Positions 1 through 11,252 of a stretch of DNA of 64,000 nt are shown in pieces; within the stretch, counting starts at the first letter, position 1; each line of letters opens with the position of its first letter. Source of the DNA: Acinetobacter rathckeae (GTDB lineage: Bacteria > Pseudomonadota > Gammaproteobacteria > Pseudomonadales > Moraxellaceae). The stretch is taken from contig NZ_VTDO01000006.1 of the NCBI RefSeq assembly GCF_015627125.1, positions 1 through 64,000 of the forward strand, given 5' to 3'. Below the pieces are notes generated by a model. The model did not search any database. It was not told where the DNA came from and was given only the letters and a program-made list of their open reading frames with translations. The position numbers were made by a program, and so were the translations under genes.

Positions 1-198
1 CAGTTCTATTTCCGTACAACTGACGTAACTGGTGCGATCCAGTTGAAAGAAGGCGTTGAAATGGTAATGCCAGGTGACAACGTTGAAATGTCAGTAGAAT
101 TGATCCACCCGATTGCGATGGATGCAGGTCTACGTTTTGCGATCCGTGAAGGCGGTCGTACTGTAGGTGCTGGTGTTGTTGCGAAAGTAACTGCATAA
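1..198 (+). CDS. tuf: Elongation factor Tu, C-terminal part (5' end outside window)
   Basis: The window opens in frame inside this gene; 65 codons remain before TAA. The translation contains [11 protein letters not shown] and ends [14 protein letters not shown], which is the conserved C-terminal beta-barrel (domain 3) of bacterial EF-Tu, the GTPase that delivers aminoacyl-tRNA to the ribosome in the cytoplasm. The start, the G domain and any duplicate tuf copy lie outside the window. A strong terminator follows directly, so tuf is transcriptionally separated from rimI. Identification is secure from the near-invariant C-terminus. Confidence 0.97.
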   Translation, partial: QFYFRTTDVTGAIQLKEGVEMVMPGDNVEMSVELIHPIAMDAGLRFAIREGGRTVGAGVVAKVTA

Positions 199-215
199 TC
201 ACTGAAAAGTAAAAA

Positions 216-242
216 AACGCTCCTTAACAGGGGCGTTTTTTT
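216..242 (+). terminator. Rho-independent terminator of tuf
   Basis: An 8-bp stem (AACGCTCC / GGGGCGTT, one G-T wobble) with loop TTAACA is followed by a run of T. It lies 18 bp after the tuf stop codon. Confidence 0.9.
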
Positions 243-280
243 ATGCCAATGGTTATTTATATGTATTGTGAGGTGGTTAA

Positions 281-739
281 ATGATTCGAAAAATGAGAAA
301 AGAAGATGTCAATGCGGTATATGAAATTGAGTCAAAAGTACAGTCACACCCATGGTCTAAGCAACAATTCTTAGAAGCGACAGAAAGTTATGCTTCTACG
401 GTCATTGAAATAAATCAAAAGGTTTGTGGCTTTTGCATTTTACAGCCTGTATTAGATGAAGCGAATTTATTGCTTATGGCGATTGATTTAAAAATGCAAG
501 GCCAAGGTCTAGGTTATCAACTACTTGAGGCATCTATGAATCAGTTGGCTAATTCACCTGTGCAAATATTCTTAGAAGTACGCCAGAGTAATACACATGC
601 GATTGCACTGTATGAAAAGTCAGGTTTTCATCAGATTGATATCAGAAAGAACTATTATCCACTTGAGAATGGTGGGAGAGAGCATGCTGTTATTATGGTA
701 AAGTCATGTATAGATGATTTTAAGGCCTTATTTTCTTAG
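281..739 (+). CDS. rimI: Ribosomal-protein-S18-alanine N-acetyltransferase RimI
   Basis: GNAT-family enzyme of 152 residues, the usual RimI length; it acetylates the N-terminal alanine of ribosomal protein S18 using acetyl-CoA. The acetyl-CoA-binding motif QGQGLG sits at about residue 72. The early MRKEDVNAVYEIE and the late NTHAIALYEKSGF segments are typical of the family. The ATG follows a good ribosome-binding site (GAGGTGG). Its 3' end overlaps the convergent bpt gene by 4 bp, so no terminator separates them. The exact target protein is inferred from the family. Confidence 0.9.
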   Translation: MIRKMRKEDVNAVYEIESKVQSHPWSKQQFLEATESYASTVIEINQKVCGFCILQPVLDEANLLLMAIDLKMQGQGLGYQLLEASMNQLANSPVQIFLEVRQSNTHAIALYEKSGFHQIDIRKNYYPLENGGREHAVIMVKSCIDDFKALFS

Positions 740-1554
740 GCTTGTTCAATAATTTCTTGCCAGTTTGCAGGAAACTTATTCATGAGTGATTCACCAAGCT
801 TTGCAATCTCTTCATGTGTGAGTGCTCGATTAAACGTTTGCCATTCACCATCAATCAAGAGATCAAAGGGTAAATACTGAGATTTATAATTCATTTTTTT
901 TGAATGAGGAACCCAATAGCCTAAGTAAACAAAATCTAGGTTGAGTGAATGCACATATTCAATTTGCTTGAGTATGGTAAATACACCTAAAGATCTTTTA
1001 CTTTCATCTGGGTCAAAGAAGGTATATACCGCAGATAGACCATCATCAAGTACATCACAAGTTGCAACGCTGAGTAATTGTTGTTCTTTCCAAAGTTCTA
1101 AGAAGAAACTTTCCGTACAACTATTGACTAAGAAGCTTTTAAATTGTTCAGGGCTTGGGGGGTACATGTCACCATCTTGGTGGCGTGCATTAATATATTT
1201 TTCATACAGTTGGTAGTGTTTCGCTGTTGCCTCAGAAACAGGGCGTATCTTCATTTCTAAGTCTTTATTTTTCTTTAAAGTTTTCTTTTGTTGGCTATTC
1301 ATTTGAAAGGCGTCAACAACAATACGGCAAGACAAACATTGCCTGCATGAGTGGCATTCTGGTTTGTAAACGTAGTCACCACTACGGCGAAAGCCTGTTC
1401 TAGATAAATCAGATAACGTGAGTACATCAATTTTTTGTGTTGGATCTAAAAACACCATACGAGATGGTTTGTAGCTTAAATAGCTACAGTCGTGAGATGG
1501 GCTGAGAAAGTATTGAAGTTCAGCTAAGGAGAACTTTGAATTATATGTATTCAC
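736..1554 (-). CDS. bpt: Aspartate/glutamate leucyltransferase (arginyltransferase family)
   Basis: 272-residue homologue of bacterial Bpt/Ate1. It transfers leucine from Leu-tRNA to N-terminal Asp or Glu and so marks proteins for ClpS/ClpAP degradation. The N-terminal domain carries the cysteine cluster PECHSCRQCLSCR (about residues 65-77). The C-terminal GNAT-like domain includes VYTFFDPDES and YLGYWVPHSKKMNYK, both conserved in the family. The start codon is GTG at 1554, supported by AGAGG eight bases upstream. It lies 20 bp downstream of aat on the same strand, so two N-end-rule transferases are probably co-transcribed. Confidence 0.93.
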   Translation of the reverse strand: MNTYNSKFSLAELQYFLSPSHDCSYLSYKPSRMVFLDPTQKIDVLTLSDLSRTGFRRSGDYVYKPECHSCRQCLSCRIVVDAFQMNSQQKKTLKKNKDLEMKIRPVSEATAKHYQLYEKYINARHQDGDMYPPSPEQFKSFLVNSCTESFFLELWKEQQLLSVATCDVLDDGLSAVYTFFDPDESKRSLGVFTILKQIEYVHSLNLDFVYLGYWVPHSKKMNYKSQYLPFDLLIDGEWQTFNRALTHEEIAKLGESLMNKFPANWQEIIEQA

Positions 1555-1574
1555 TTATTGGTCCTCTTAGTTAT

Positions 1575-2312
1575 TTACTCAATGAGTAATTGTTGGTTTT
1601 TTGCAATGCTACCTGTTGAAAATACACTGTCTTGATATTTTTGCCAATCTATTTGCAGTTGTTTTGTTACATATTTTAACGATTTTAGATATTGCTCACG
1701 AGGGATAGTCGTTGCACCTAGGCTTATAAGGTGGTCATTTTCGAGTTGGCAATCAATCCATGAGAGTTTTTCTTGTTGCCCAATGAGCATGAGCGTGTAA
1801 AAAGCCATTTTCGAAACATCGGTTTTAGTACTGAACATTGACTCACCAAAGCAACCTTTGCCAATACTTACACCGTATAAGCCACCAATCAGTTCTTGCT
1901 CTTGCCAGACCTCTATACTGTAGCCAAAGCCTGCACGAAATAGGTCAGTGTATCCTTGAATAATATCTTCACTAATCCACGTATCTTCACTATAGCTTCT
2001 AGGCATCGCACATTGGCGTATGACCTGTTCAAATGCATGGTTCACCGTAATATGGTAGTTGTATTTTTTCATATTACGCAGTAATGATTTACTGGGTTTG
2101 TAATGTGTGGGTTCAATAATACAACGTGGTTCGGGACACCACCAACAGATGGGGTCATCTTCATTAAACCACGGAAATAACCCATTTTTGTATGCTTCAA
2201 AAAGCGTAGAAATGCTCAGATCAGCACCAATACAAATCAACCCTTGCCCATCTGGGTCTGTTGTGATTGGGTCGGGAAAACCATATTGTGATGGTGCGAT
2301 AGTATTTTGCAT
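1575..2312 (-). CDS. aat: Leucyl/phenylalanyl-tRNA--protein transferase
   Basis: 245-residue Aat enzyme, which adds Leu or Phe from aminoacyl-tRNA to N-terminal Arg or Lys of substrates of the N-degron pathway. Conserved family blocks are visible: [21 protein letters not shown] near the N-terminus, YKNGLFPWF, and [10 protein letters not shown]. The central [18 protein letters not shown] block is the family signature. It lies between trxB and bpt on the minus strand. No clear Shine-Dalgarno precedes the ATG, but the N-terminus matches the family well, so this start is kept. Confidence 0.95.
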   Translation of the reverse strand: MQNTIAPSQYGFPDPITTDPDGQGLICIGADLSISTLFEAYKNGLFPWFNEDDPICWWCPEPRCIIEPTHYKPSKSLLRNMKKYNYHITVNHAFEQVIRQCAMPRSYSEDTWISEDIIQGYTDLFRAGFGYSIEVWQEQELIGGLYGVSIGKGCFGESMFSTKTDVSKMAFYTLMLIGQQEKLSWIDCQLENDHLISLGATTIPREQYLKSLKYVTKQLQIDWQKYQDSVFSTGSIAKNQQLLIE

Positions 2313-2344
2313 AATAGATGCGAACGTCAGATGGTGTGGGAGGG

Positions 2345-2376
2345 AAGCGGTCGTATCAATATATATACAACCGCTT
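2345..2376. terminator. Intergenic hairpin between trxB and aat
   Basis: A 12-bp inverted repeat (AAGCGGTCGTAT / ATACAACCGCTT, one mismatch) around an 8-base spacer lies in the 74-bp gap between trxB and aat. There is no T tract on the minus strand, so it could be a weak terminator, an mRNA-processing element or a regulator site. Confidence 0.4.
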
Positions 2377-2386
2377 AAGTTGACTG

Positions 2387-3741
<1,355 letters not shown>

Positions 3742-4632
3742 ATGGGTTTTTTATCTAAATTTACATTGGTTTCAACCTGTTTTTGTACCATTTTTATTGG
3801 TACGACACACGCAACAGATACCTTAGAAAAAATAAAAACAACAGGTACACTCGTTGTGGGGCATAGAGATTCATCTGATCCAATTTCATATACTGCTGAC
3901 GGTAAAGTGATGGGCTATGCAATCGATATTTGTAAGAATGTTGCAGATGAGATCAAAAAAGAGCTCAATATGCCTAATTTAAATGTGGAATATAAGTCTG
4001 TCACTTCGGCAAATCGTATTCCTGAGCTATTGCAAGGAAATATTGATATTGAATGTGGTACTACAACGAATACCAAACAGCGTCAGCAACAAGTTGCTTT
4101 TTCAACGAATTACTATGTTACTGAAGTACGTATGGCAGTAAAAGCAAATTCAGGTGTGAAGAATATTGCAGATTTAGATGGAAGAACTGTTGTGACGACA
4201 CAAGGAACAACTTCAGATAAATACATCAAGCTGAATGAACGAGGGCAACAGGTCAATGTTAGAAATGTTTATGGGAAAGACCATGCAGACTCATTTGCTA
4301 TGCTAGCTTCGGGCAAAGCAGAGGCATTTGTCATGGACGATAATACACTTGCAGGTTTAATTGCTAAATCAGCAAATCCAAAAGAGTTTGCAATTGTCGG
4401 CCCAGTTTTATCTTATGAACCATACGGTATTATGTTGGCAAAAGGAGATACCAAGCTAAAAGCATTAGCAGACCGCGTTGTGACAGGTATGTGGAAATCA
4501 GGTCAAATGGATAAACTGTATAAAAAATGGTTCCAGTCTCCAATTCCACCTAAAAATATGAATCTAAATATGCCTCAAAGTGATTCATTTAAGCGTTTAA
4601 AAGAGCGTCCAACAGATGCAGGCATTGTGTAA
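3742..4632 (+). CDS. Periplasmic amino-acid ABC transporter substrate-binding protein (glutamate/aspartate type)
   Basis: 296 residues with a signal peptide (about residues 1-24, cleavage after THA). The SBP_bac_3 fold follows, starting ETIKTTGTL-like with TLVVGHRDSSDPISY. The ECGTTTNTKQRQQQVAFS block is characteristic of the GltI/BztA-like glutamate/aspartate binders. It should capture an acidic or polar amino acid in the periplasm for a membrane transporter. No permease or ATPase gene is adjacent, so it is an orphan that must work with components encoded elsewhere. A hairpin after the stop suggests a single-gene unit. Substrate is inferred from family resemblance. Confidence 0.82.
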   Translation: MGFLSKFTLVSTCFCTIFIGTTHATDTLEKIKTTGTLVVGHRDSSDPISYTADGKVMGYAIDICKNVADEIKKELNMPNLNVEYKSVTSANRIPELLQGNIDIECGTTTNTKQRQQQVAFSTNYYVTEVRMAVKANSGVKNIADLDGRTVVTTQGTTSDKYIKLNERGQQVNVRNVYGKDHADSFAMLASGKAEAFVMDDNTLAGLIAKSANPKEFAIVGPVLSYEPYGIMLAKGDTKLKALADRVVTGMWKSGQMDKLYKKWFQSPIPPKNMNLNMPQSDSFKRLKERPTDAGIV

Positions 4633-4646
4633 GTATTATTATTTTT

Positions 4647-4691
4647 AATCGGGTAGAGGCGTTTTTATATGCCTCGTTGCCTGATTTTATA
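4647..4691 (+). terminator. Terminator after substrate-binding protein gene
   Basis: Nested stem: outer AATCGGG / CCTGATT and inner GAGGC / GCCTC, followed by TTATAAT. It lies 15 bp after the stop codon; the T tract is short. The rest of 4692-5290 has no gene I can support, apart from a Fur-like site described separately. Confidence 0.6.
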
Positions 4692-4952
4692 ATATATTTA
4701 TTGAATGAATCCTTCTCTTTAAAAGCTTCACATTATATTAACCCCTAGTTCATTTAAAGCGTATTTTTAGGGTCTATACTGTTTCTAACAAGAGCAATAA
4801 TTATATCCAATAACGTCACTTCATTTATGCTTGTTAAATCGAATACCGTAAAATAACTTTAGAGTAGAGCTTGATTGACTACACCGTGTTTTATTATTTA
4901 GCCTGCTTAGCGTTTTAATAAAAAAGATTAAAAAAAGAAGAATAAGACCTAT

Positions 4953-4971
4953 TGTAATTTTTATCATTATC
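4953..4971 (-). promoter_or_regulatory. Orphan Fur-box-like sequence
   Basis: Read on the minus strand, GATAATGATAAAAATTACA matches the 19-bp Fur consensus at 15 positions, with the first 11 exact. It lies in the gene-free stretch upstream of ftsK, with no iron gene next to it. Function is inferred only from the match. Confidence 0.4.
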
Positions 4972-5290
4972 ACTCTTTTTACAAGTAAAGCGACTTTTCA
5001 TCTGCTGAATTGACTGTAGCTTTATAGAATTTTAAAACATTTGATCTTTGAATATTTTGGGTATTGGTAAGTGATTAAGAGTCTGCTTAAGAAATATTTT
5101 TAGGTATTTATCGTACCAGACTTATTAATCAGAAAATGCACCACAGTATTACATAATAAGTACTGATCAGCCGTTTTTTTGAGATATATTTATGTGTTAT
5201 TGACTTTCGAGTTTAGCTATACTGAGTCAACCTATAAAAAGTAATTTACTTTTACTCCATTTTATCAATTTATTAATAACAGGAAAGTGT

Positions 5291-8218
5291 ATGACTGCGG
5301 TGTCGAGTGTATATGCACAGCGTTTTATTACTACATTATTCTTGGTTTCTTTTGGCATATATTTATTTTTAGCAACAGTAACGTATACGCCATTTGACCC
5401 AGGTTGGATGCATATTTCGAGTGACACGCAGCAAGTTTCAAATGCCAGCGGGGTTGCAGGTGCTTGGATTGCAGACTTACTATTTGGGTTTTTAGGGTGG
5501 GCGAGTTTACTCATTCCATTATTCTTTTTTATAGAAGCCATTCAATTGTGGTGGCCTCATAGTTTTTTAAGTAGACCGTTTCGCTATGCGGCACAGTTTT
5601 TTATTCTATTGGCTACATCAAGCCTGCTGTATTTATTTTGGCATATTCCAAATGATGCATTAGATAATGCATCAGGTGGTATTATTGGTTATGAAATTGG
5701 TGCGAATTTAGTTCAACTATTGACCATTTATGGTGCGGGTGTATTTTTGATTGTGTTGTGGAGCATGCTTTTTACACTGGCTTTTGGCATACAGTGGCAT
5801 AAAACATGGGCAACATTGAAAGCGACACCAAGTTATTTACAAGAGTTGTTTTATCGTAATGTGCCTGATAGCGAAGCAGACTATGATCTGACGCTGAAGA
5901 CAGTGAAAAAGAAACGCAGCGAACCTAAAGTTGACACAGAAGAAAAGCAAGAAACATCATCGGAGCATGTAGAAAATATTCCAAATACGGTATCTACGGT
6001 TGAAGTCAATGACCCAACTGCTGAAAAACTATTTGCCAATTTAGTGAAGCAAGAACAGCTTCAAAGCAACAAAGCCACATCGAAGACAGAAAGAATAGAG
6101 CCTGTACTTACAGCAATGCCTGCCTCTGAAAAAGTGGTAGAGTCGGGTGAGATTTGGCGTGCTTTAGATCCACAGCAGGATGAACAGCATCAACAAGATA
6201 TAGATGCTTTATTAAAACTTGCAGAAGATCAAAAAGAAGCAGTCACGCATGAGCAAACTGCAGAAACGAAAAAGCCTGCTCTCGACTGGAATGATGAAAA
6301 GATTTTTAATGAGTTATTAGAGGCTGTACCACAACATCAGCAAGAAACTACGATTACTTATGCAGAATCTACACCTGAACATCAGCAAACGCATATAAAT
6401 ACACCGCTAAGTCTAGAGGTCAAAACAGACGATCAGCATTTACAAGACATTGAAAAGTTACTTGCTACAGATACAGTTGTACCTACACAGTCTGTAGAAC
6501 AGCAAAGCATAACCAAAACGATGACGAGTTATGCACAATCTTCAGCATTTGTACAAGCAAATATTAATACTGATTTGAATCAGCCTTTATCGAAACAAGA
6601 GTTTGTTGAGGCATGGCAAGAAACTGCAGGTGTTCCTGAAACAGAAGAAGATGACCTTGATGCACCACTGACAGATGCATATGGTCGACCAATGTCGCGT
6701 GCCATGCAAGTGGTGAAAAAACGCAGTGGTTTGTCACCAATCCCAGAAAAAACGTTACTTGATAAAGTTGACCCAAACAAGAAAATCAATTTTACCGAAG
6801 AGCAGTTGGCTCGATTGTCTGAATTGTTAGAAATTAAATTACAAGAATTTAATGTCAAAGCAAAAGTAGTTGAAGCCCAACCAGGCCCTGTCGTAACGCG
6901 TTTTGAGTTAGACTTAGCACCCGGGGTAAAAGCCTCTAAAGTGACTAACATTTCGAGAGATTTAGCGCGTTCAATGTCTATGGCTTCTGTGCGTGTGGTA
7001 GAAGTCATTCCAGGTAAGCCATATATTGGTATTGAAGTACCAAACAGTAGTCGTGAAATGGTACGTTTAACAGAACTACTAGATACAGAAGACTACTTGA
7101 ACCCCAATAACTTAATTAGCGTGGCCATGGGTAAAGACATTTCAGGTCGTCCTGTCTTGGCAGATTTGGCAAAAGCACCACACATGTTAGTAGCAGGTAC
7201 GACAGGTTCGGGTAAATCTGTGGCAGTCAATGCCATGATTTTATCTATGTTATTAAAATATACCCCGAATGATTTACGTTTGATTTTAATTGACCCTAAA
7301 CAGCTTGAACTTGCTAACTATAGTGATATTCCACATTTACTTACGCCTGTGGTCACAGACATGAAAGATGCTGTGAGTGCATTGAATTGGTGTGTAAATG
7401 AAATGGAACGCCGTTATAAACTGATGTCATTTTTAAAAGTACGTAAAATTGTAGACTATAACCGTAAGGTTAAAGAGGCGATCATGTCGGGTGAAGATCT
7501 GATCGATCCTACTTGGAAGCCAAGTGATTCTGCAACCCAAGAGCGTGCACCACGCTTACAAACGTTACCAATGATTGTCATTGTGGCAGATGAATTTGCA
7601 GACATGATTATGCAAGTGGGTAAAAAAGCCGAAGAGATGATTACGCGTTTGGCACAAAAGTCACGTGCGGCAGGTATTCACTTGCTCCTTGCTACGCAAA
7701 GACCTTCTGTAGATGTGATTACAGGTCTGATTAAAGCCAACATTCCAACGCGTGTGGCATTGCGTGTCAATAGTAAAATTGACTCTCGTACCATTTTAGA
7801 TGCCGGTGGAGCAGAGGATTTACTTGGTCATGGTGATATGCTGTTTTTAGGGCCGGGTAAGATTGAACCTGAACGTGTGCATGGTGCATTTATTAGTGAT
7901 GATGAAGTAAACCGTATTTGTGATGCATGGCGAGAGCGTGGTGACCCAGATTATGTAGATGAAATCTTAACGCCGTATGATGAAGAACCAACATCTAGAG
8001 GTAGTGGTGGCGAAGATGGTGAGTCTAACCCTGATACAGATGTACTATATGACCAAGCAGTCGCTTTTGTACTAGAGACACGTAAGGCAACAGCATCATC
8101 CATACAGCGTAAATTTAGTTTGGGCTACAATCGGGCTGCTCGTTTAATTGACAGTATGGAAGAAAATGGCATTGTGAGTGCAATGGGTGCAAATGGTAAA
8201 CGTGATATTTTGGTATAA
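5291..8218 (+). CDS. ftsK: DNA translocase FtsK
   Basis: 975 residues. An N-terminal membrane part (about residues 1-180, four or more hydrophobic segments) anchors it at the division septum. A long acidic, Gln-rich linker (about 190-490) follows. The C-terminal hexameric motor carries Walker [12 protein letters not shown] (about residue 637) and Walker [12 protein letters not shown] (about 760). The last 65 residues form the winged-helix gamma domain ([22 protein letters not shown]), which reads KOPS sequences and activates XerCD at dif. It pumps chromosome ends clear of the septum. The LysE-type gene starts 42 bp downstream. Confidence 0.97.
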   Translation: MTAVSSVYAQRFITTLFLVSFGIYLFLATVTYTPFDPGWMHISSDTQQVSNASGVAGAWIADLLFGFLGWASLLIPLFFFIEAIQLWWPHSFLSRPFRYAAQFFILLATSSLLYLFWHIPNDALDNASGGIIGYEIGANLVQLLTIYGAGVFLIVLWSMLFTLAFGIQWHKTWATLKATPSYLQELFYRNVPDSEADYDLTLKTVKKKRSEPKVDTEEKQETSSEHVENIPNTVSTVEVNDPTAEKLFANLVKQEQLQSNKATSKTERIEPVLTAMPASEKVVESGEIWRALDPQQDEQHQQDIDALLKLAEDQKEAVTHEQTAETKKPALDWNDEKIFNELLEAVPQHQQETTITYAESTPEHQQTHINTPLSLEVKTDDQHLQDIEKLLATDTVVPTQSVEQQSITKTMTSYAQSSAFVQANINTDLNQPLSKQEFVEAWQETAGVPETEEDDLDAPLTDAYGRPMSRAMQVVKKRSGLSPIPEKTLLDKVDPNKKINFTEEQLARLSELLEIKLQEFNVKAKVVEAQPGPVVTRFELDLAPGVKASKVTNISRDLARSMSMASVRVVEVIPGKPYIGIEVPNSSREMVRLTELLDTEDYLNPNNLISVAMGKDISGRPVLADLAKAPHMLVAGTTGSGKSVAVNAMILSMLLKYTPNDLRLILIDPKQLELANYSDIPHLLTPVVTDMKDAVSALNWCVNEMERRYKLMSFLKVRKIVDYNRKVKEAIMSGEDLIDPTWKPSDSATQERAPRLQTLPMIVIVADEFADMIMQVGKKAEEMITRLAQKSRAAGIHLLLATQRPSVDVITGLIKANIPTRVALRVNSKIDSRTILDAGGAEDLLGHGDMLFLGPGKIEPERVHGAFISDDEVNRICDAWRERGDPDYVDEILTPYDEEPTSRGSGGEDGESNPDTDVLYDQAVAFVLETRKATASSIQRKFSLGYNRAARLIDSMEENGIVSAMGANGKRDILV

Positions 8219-8260
8219 TCACATTTTTATTGTTCTGATTTAAATAAGGTAAAATATTCG

Positions 8261-8887
8261 ATGTTTGCTGCACTATTCACGCTAGCACTGATTAACTTAT
8301 GTGCATTACTTACACCTGGGCCAGATTTCTTTTTAGTGACGCAAACCGCAATCAGTCGCTCTCGTAAGGCGGCTTTAGCGATTGTGTTGGGTGTAACGGC
8401 AGGCGTGGTGTTTTGGGTCACTTTAACACTACTTGGTTTAAATATTTTATTTGAGCAAGTGGCTTGGTTAAAGCAAGTGATGTTTATTGGTGGTGGTGCA
8501 TATTTAACATGGCTCGGTATTCAATTATTGCGTACAGCTTTTAGTAAGAGTCAAACGACAGCAGAGCAAAAAGATATTTTAGGCACTGAAGCAAGTTTAT
8601 GGCATTTCTTTTTTAAAGGGTTTTTGACCAATTTGTCTAATCCTAAAGCAATTATTTATTTTGGTAGTGTCTTTACTTTATTTTTAGCCAATCCAGCTTT
8701 AGAAGATGCACATTTTTTACTGTTTTTAATTGTGGTTGCAGAAACCTTTTTATGGTTTTTAATTGTTACCTTTGTATTTTCTTTGCCACGTTGTAAAGCA
8801 TTTTACCAACGCTCTATCCGTTGGATTGATGGGCTTTCTGGTGGGTTGTTTACTATATTTGGCTTATTTTTAATGAATAGTCGCTAA
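8261..8887 (+). CDS. LysE/RhtB-family amino-acid exporter
   Basis: 208 residues and about six hydrophobic segments. The N-terminal LLTPGPDFFLVTQTAI matches the family signature (PGPxxxxV), and the NLSNPKAIIYFGSVF segment is also typical of RhtB/RhtC. Proteins of this family sit in the inner membrane and export amino acids such as threonine, homoserine or lysine; the substrate cannot be assigned here. AAGGT precedes the ATG by about nine bases. A bidirectional terminator follows. It may read through from ftsK, but functional linkage is unlikely. Confidence 0.88.
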   Translation: MFAALFTLALINLCALLTPGPDFFLVTQTAISRSRKAALAIVLGVTAGVVFWVTLTLLGLNILFEQVAWLKQVMFIGGGAYLTWLGIQLLRTAFSKSQTTAEQKDILGTEASLWHFFFKGFLTNLSNPKAIIYFGSVFTLFLANPALEDAHFLLFLIVVAETFLWFLIVTFVFSLPRCKAFYQRSIRWIDGLSGGLFTIFGLFLMNSR

Positions 8888-8888
8888 G

Positions 8889-8925
8889 AAAAAAGCCTTG
8901 TTTCTATCACAAGGCTTTTTATTTT
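8889..8925. terminator. Bidirectional terminator between convergent genes
   Basis: Stem AAAAGCCTTGT / ACAAGGCTTTT with a 7-base loop, T-rich on both strands. It serves the LysE-type gene (+) and the small gene ending at 8924 (-). Confidence 0.9.
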
Positions 8926-9211
8926 ACATAAATTTTTCTAAGACGCTTAAAAACTCATCTCTTTGCTTTGGAAACTTAGCAATCACTTGGTAGATGTTTT
9001 GGCCTTCGGCATTTTGGGCTAAAACATCTCGCCCATCTTGCTTAAATTGGGTTAATAGTCGTTCAAAGTCGTGTGCACGCATGTGCTTAAATGCATTATA
9101 GAGTACATAAAAGTCTGCATTTACCCCTGCTGGCGGTATGTGATTTAAGTAGGCAAATACTCGTTCATCTGGCCATTCTTCGTTAAACGTTGCTGGCTGG
9201 GACACTGCCAT
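8924..9211 (-). CDS. Small conserved protein, PA4642-like
   Basis: 95-residue soluble protein with no signal peptide or membrane segment. The sequence (EEWPDERVFAYLNHIPPAGVNADFYVLYNAFKHMR) resembles the small PA4642 family of Pseudomonas and Acinetobacter, whose function is unknown to me. GAGGAG six bases before ATG is a strong ribosome-binding site, and the gene is bounded by terminators on both sides, so it is a real stand-alone gene. The family assignment is from memory of the pattern and is moderate. Confidence 0.65.
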   Translation of the reverse strand: MAVSQPATFNEEWPDERVFAYLNHIPPAGVNADFYVLYNAFKHMRAHDFERLLTQFKQDGRDVLAQNAEGQNIYQVIAKFPKQRDEFLSVLEKFM

Positions 9212-9232
9212 GGCTGGCTCCTCAAATAATAA

Positions 9233-9266
9233 AAAGGCAAAATAAAGTATGCTTTATTTTGCCTTT
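9233..9266 (-). terminator. Terminator of the min operon
   Basis: Perfect 15-bp stem AAAGGCAAAATAAAG / CTTTATTTTGCCTTT with a 4-base loop. On the minus strand it is followed by a T-rich tail (TTTTTATTATT). It lies about 30 bp beyond the minE stop. Confidence 0.88.
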
Positions 9267-9297
9267 AAATGTTGAATGATGCTAATCAGTATTCAGA

Positions 9298-9570
9298 TTA
9301 ACGGTCTTCAGGTAAATTGATATTCATTTCAAGCATTTCTAAGTTTGCTTCAGAGCGAACTTGCATTTGAATGTGCTGTTCGTCCACACCGCGAACATAA
9401 CGATTGACTACTTGCATGATCTCTAATTTCATTTGGTCAATTTTGTCTTGACTTAAGCGACGTCCAAGCCCCTGCTCAGAAGCAACAATAACTTTTAAAC
9501 GGTCTTTTGCAGTTTGAGCACTGGTTTGACGATCATCATTACCAAAAAGTTTACCCCAAAATCCTGCCAT
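9298..9570 (-). CDS. minE: Cell-division topological specificity factor MinE
   Basis: 90 residues. The N-terminal anti-MinCD region (AKDRLKVIVASEQGL) stimulates MinD ATPase and drives pole-to-pole oscillation, and the C-terminal topological specificity domain dimerises. GGAG lies before the ATG and the gene starts 2 bp after the minD stop, so translation is probably coupled. Last gene of minCDE; a strong terminator follows. Confidence 0.96.
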   Translation of the reverse strand: MAGFWGKLFGNDDRQTSAQTAKDRLKVIVASEQGLGRRLSQDKIDQMKLEIMQVVNRYVRGVDEQHIQMQVRSEANLEMLEMNINLPEDR

Positions 9571-9572
9571 AA

Positions 9573-10385
9573 TTATGCTCCAAATAAACGTGCCAACCAG
9601 CCCTTAGGTTTGACTGTGATATGGCGGTATGGTCTCTCTTCCCCAAGAAAACGTGCAATTAGATCATCGTATGCTTGGCCAGCTTGTGCTTCTTTATACA
9701 AGATCACAGGTTTTCCTTCATTAGATGCTTGTAAAACGCTACTACATTCAGGAATAACACCAAGTGTTGGAATACGTAAAATGTCTTTAGAAATGTCATC
9801 AATGGTGAGCATTTCTTGACGATCTGCACGTTCAGGGTTGAAACGAGTAATACATAAATGCTTACGTATACGACCTTCATTTTGTTCAATTTTTTTTGTT
9901 TTGCTGTCAAGCATACCAATAATTCTGTCCGAATCTCGAACGGATGAAATTTCTGGGTTGGTGACAATAATCGCTTCATCTGCATAGTACATGGCTAAAA
10001 TAGCACCACGTTCAATCCCTGCAGGTGAGTCACACACAATATAGTCAAACTCTTGTGAAAGCTCTTCCATCACACGAGCAACCCCTTCGTCTGTGAGTGC
10101 ATCTTTATCTCGTGTTTGTGATGCAGGTAACGTATATAAGTTCTCAATCTCTTTATCTCGAATGAGTGCTTGTTGTAAACGTGCTTCATTATGAATGACA
10201 TTTACAAAGTCATAAACGACTCTACGCTCACAACCCATAATCAGGTCTAAGTTACGCAATCCTACATCAAAATCGACAACGACTGTTTTGTGGCCACGCA
10301 AGGCTAAACCTGTTGCAAAAGATGCACTTGTTGTAGTTTTACCCACGCCACCTTTGCCTGATGTTACGACAACAATTTTGGCCAC
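9573..10385 (-). CDS. minD: Septum-site-determining ATPase MinD
   Basis: ParA-type ATPase that recruits MinC to the membrane and oscillates with MinE. The deviant Walker A GKGGVGKTT starts about residue 10, DFDVGLRNLD follows at about 38, and the C-terminal amphipathic membrane-targeting helix ends PKGWLARLFGA. I place the start at the GTG at 10385, giving 270 residues. AGGAG is eight bases upstream and the protein then begins (M)AKIVVVTSGKGG as in other MinDs. An ATG 24 bp upstream (10409) lacks a ribosome-binding site and would add eight unconserved residues. Confidence 0.96.
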   Translation of the reverse strand: MAKIVVVTSGKGGVGKTTTSASFATGLALRGHKTVVVDFDVGLRNLDLIMGCERRVVYDFVNVIHNEARLQQALIRDKEIENLYTLPASQTRDKDALTDEGVARVMEELSQEFDYIVCDSPAGIERGAILAMYYADEAIIVTNPEISSVRDSDRIIGMLDSKTKKIEQNEGRIRKHLCITRFNPERADRQEMLTIDDISKDILRIPTLGVIPECSSVLQASNEGKPVILYKEAQAGQAYDDLIARFLGEERPYRHITVKPKGWLARLFGA

Positions 10386-10449
10386 CGAATCCACTCCTAT
10401 TTTAGTCATTTGTGTGCAAATATTTTTTAGTTTAACCCATGTTTATACA

Positions 10450-11163
10450 TTAGATTTCTAATGCTTCAAATACAAGCTTTTGCTGCTCATTTAAGTAAAT
10501 ATGTGTTGCTTTTTTTTGTACATGTGGCGGAATGTCTTCTGAAATGCAGTATGTTCCTGCAATGGAGATCAGCTCTGCATTTAACGCTTGGCAAAAAATG
10601 CGTGCTTTGGTATCACCACTTGCACCTGCAATGACTCGACCTCTCGCACCGCCATAGATATAGATATTACCACTAGAAATAACTTCAGAGCCACTATTCA
10701 TGCTGGCGTTTAAAATGACATCGCCGTGGTCTTGTACCAAACATTGGCCTGTACGTAACATTTCATTGTGGTAACAGGTCGTATAGGCAACGGTTTTTGG
10801 GACTTGGGCAACTGGTTTTTCAGGGTCTATGTTGCTTGTATCTATTGTAATGTGTTGTTCTTCAGTGGGCTTGATACGTTGTAGTGGGCGGTCAGATGGT
10901 AAAACAGGAAACTGAATACTTCTTGCTTGAGCACCCAGTAGGCCATCAATCACCGCCATGGGTTGTAGGTTTAAACTGACTAAAAGTTGAATCAGGGAAA
11001 TAAGTTCTTGCTCTACAGTACTATCAATAATGACCACAGCACCATGTGATGCTGTGTCATCGAGTATTTTTGTGAGTTGCTGGCGTATAATATTTTCGTC
11101 ATTGGTGTCGAAGGTTAGCCTTGAGAAGTTAACCATTCTGCCAGTAACACGGATGTCGGCCAT
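10450..11163 (-). CDS. minC: Septum-site inhibitor MinC
   Basis: 237 residues, close to the usual length. The N-terminal domain inhibits FtsZ polymerisation. The C-terminal beta-helix (about residues 135-235) includes [24 protein letters not shown] and [17 protein letters not shown], the conserved MinD/dimer-binding surface. AAGGA precedes the ATG. It is the first gene of minCDE; the 64-bp gap to minD shows no terminator, so the three are likely one transcript. Confidence 0.96.
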   Translation of the reverse strand: MADIRVTGRMVNFSRLTFDTNDENIIRQQLTKILDDTASHGAVVIIDSTVEQELISLIQLLVSLNLQPMAVIDGLLGAQARSIQFPVLPSDRPLQRIKPTEEQHITIDTSNIDPEKPVAQVPKTVAYTTCYHNEMLRTGQCLVQDHGDVILNASMNSGSEVISSGNIYIYGGARGRVIAGASGDTKARIFCQALNAELISIAGTYCISEDIPPHVQKKATHIYLNEQQKLVFEALEI

Positions 11164-11252
11164 AATATTTCCTTAAATTGGCTTAAAGCGAGGGAAAACG
11201 AAGCCAAAAATACATATCATATGTTTAAATAAAATGTTTTTTATACAATGCA

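Noticed and set aside
5200..5223. TTGACT ... TATACT as an ftsK promoter
   Set aside because: The spacer is only 12 bp, too short for a sigma-70 promoter.
10386..10409. Longer MinD start at ATG 10409
   Set aside because: The eight extra residues are not part of MinD and the GTG at 10385 has a well-placed AGGAG site.
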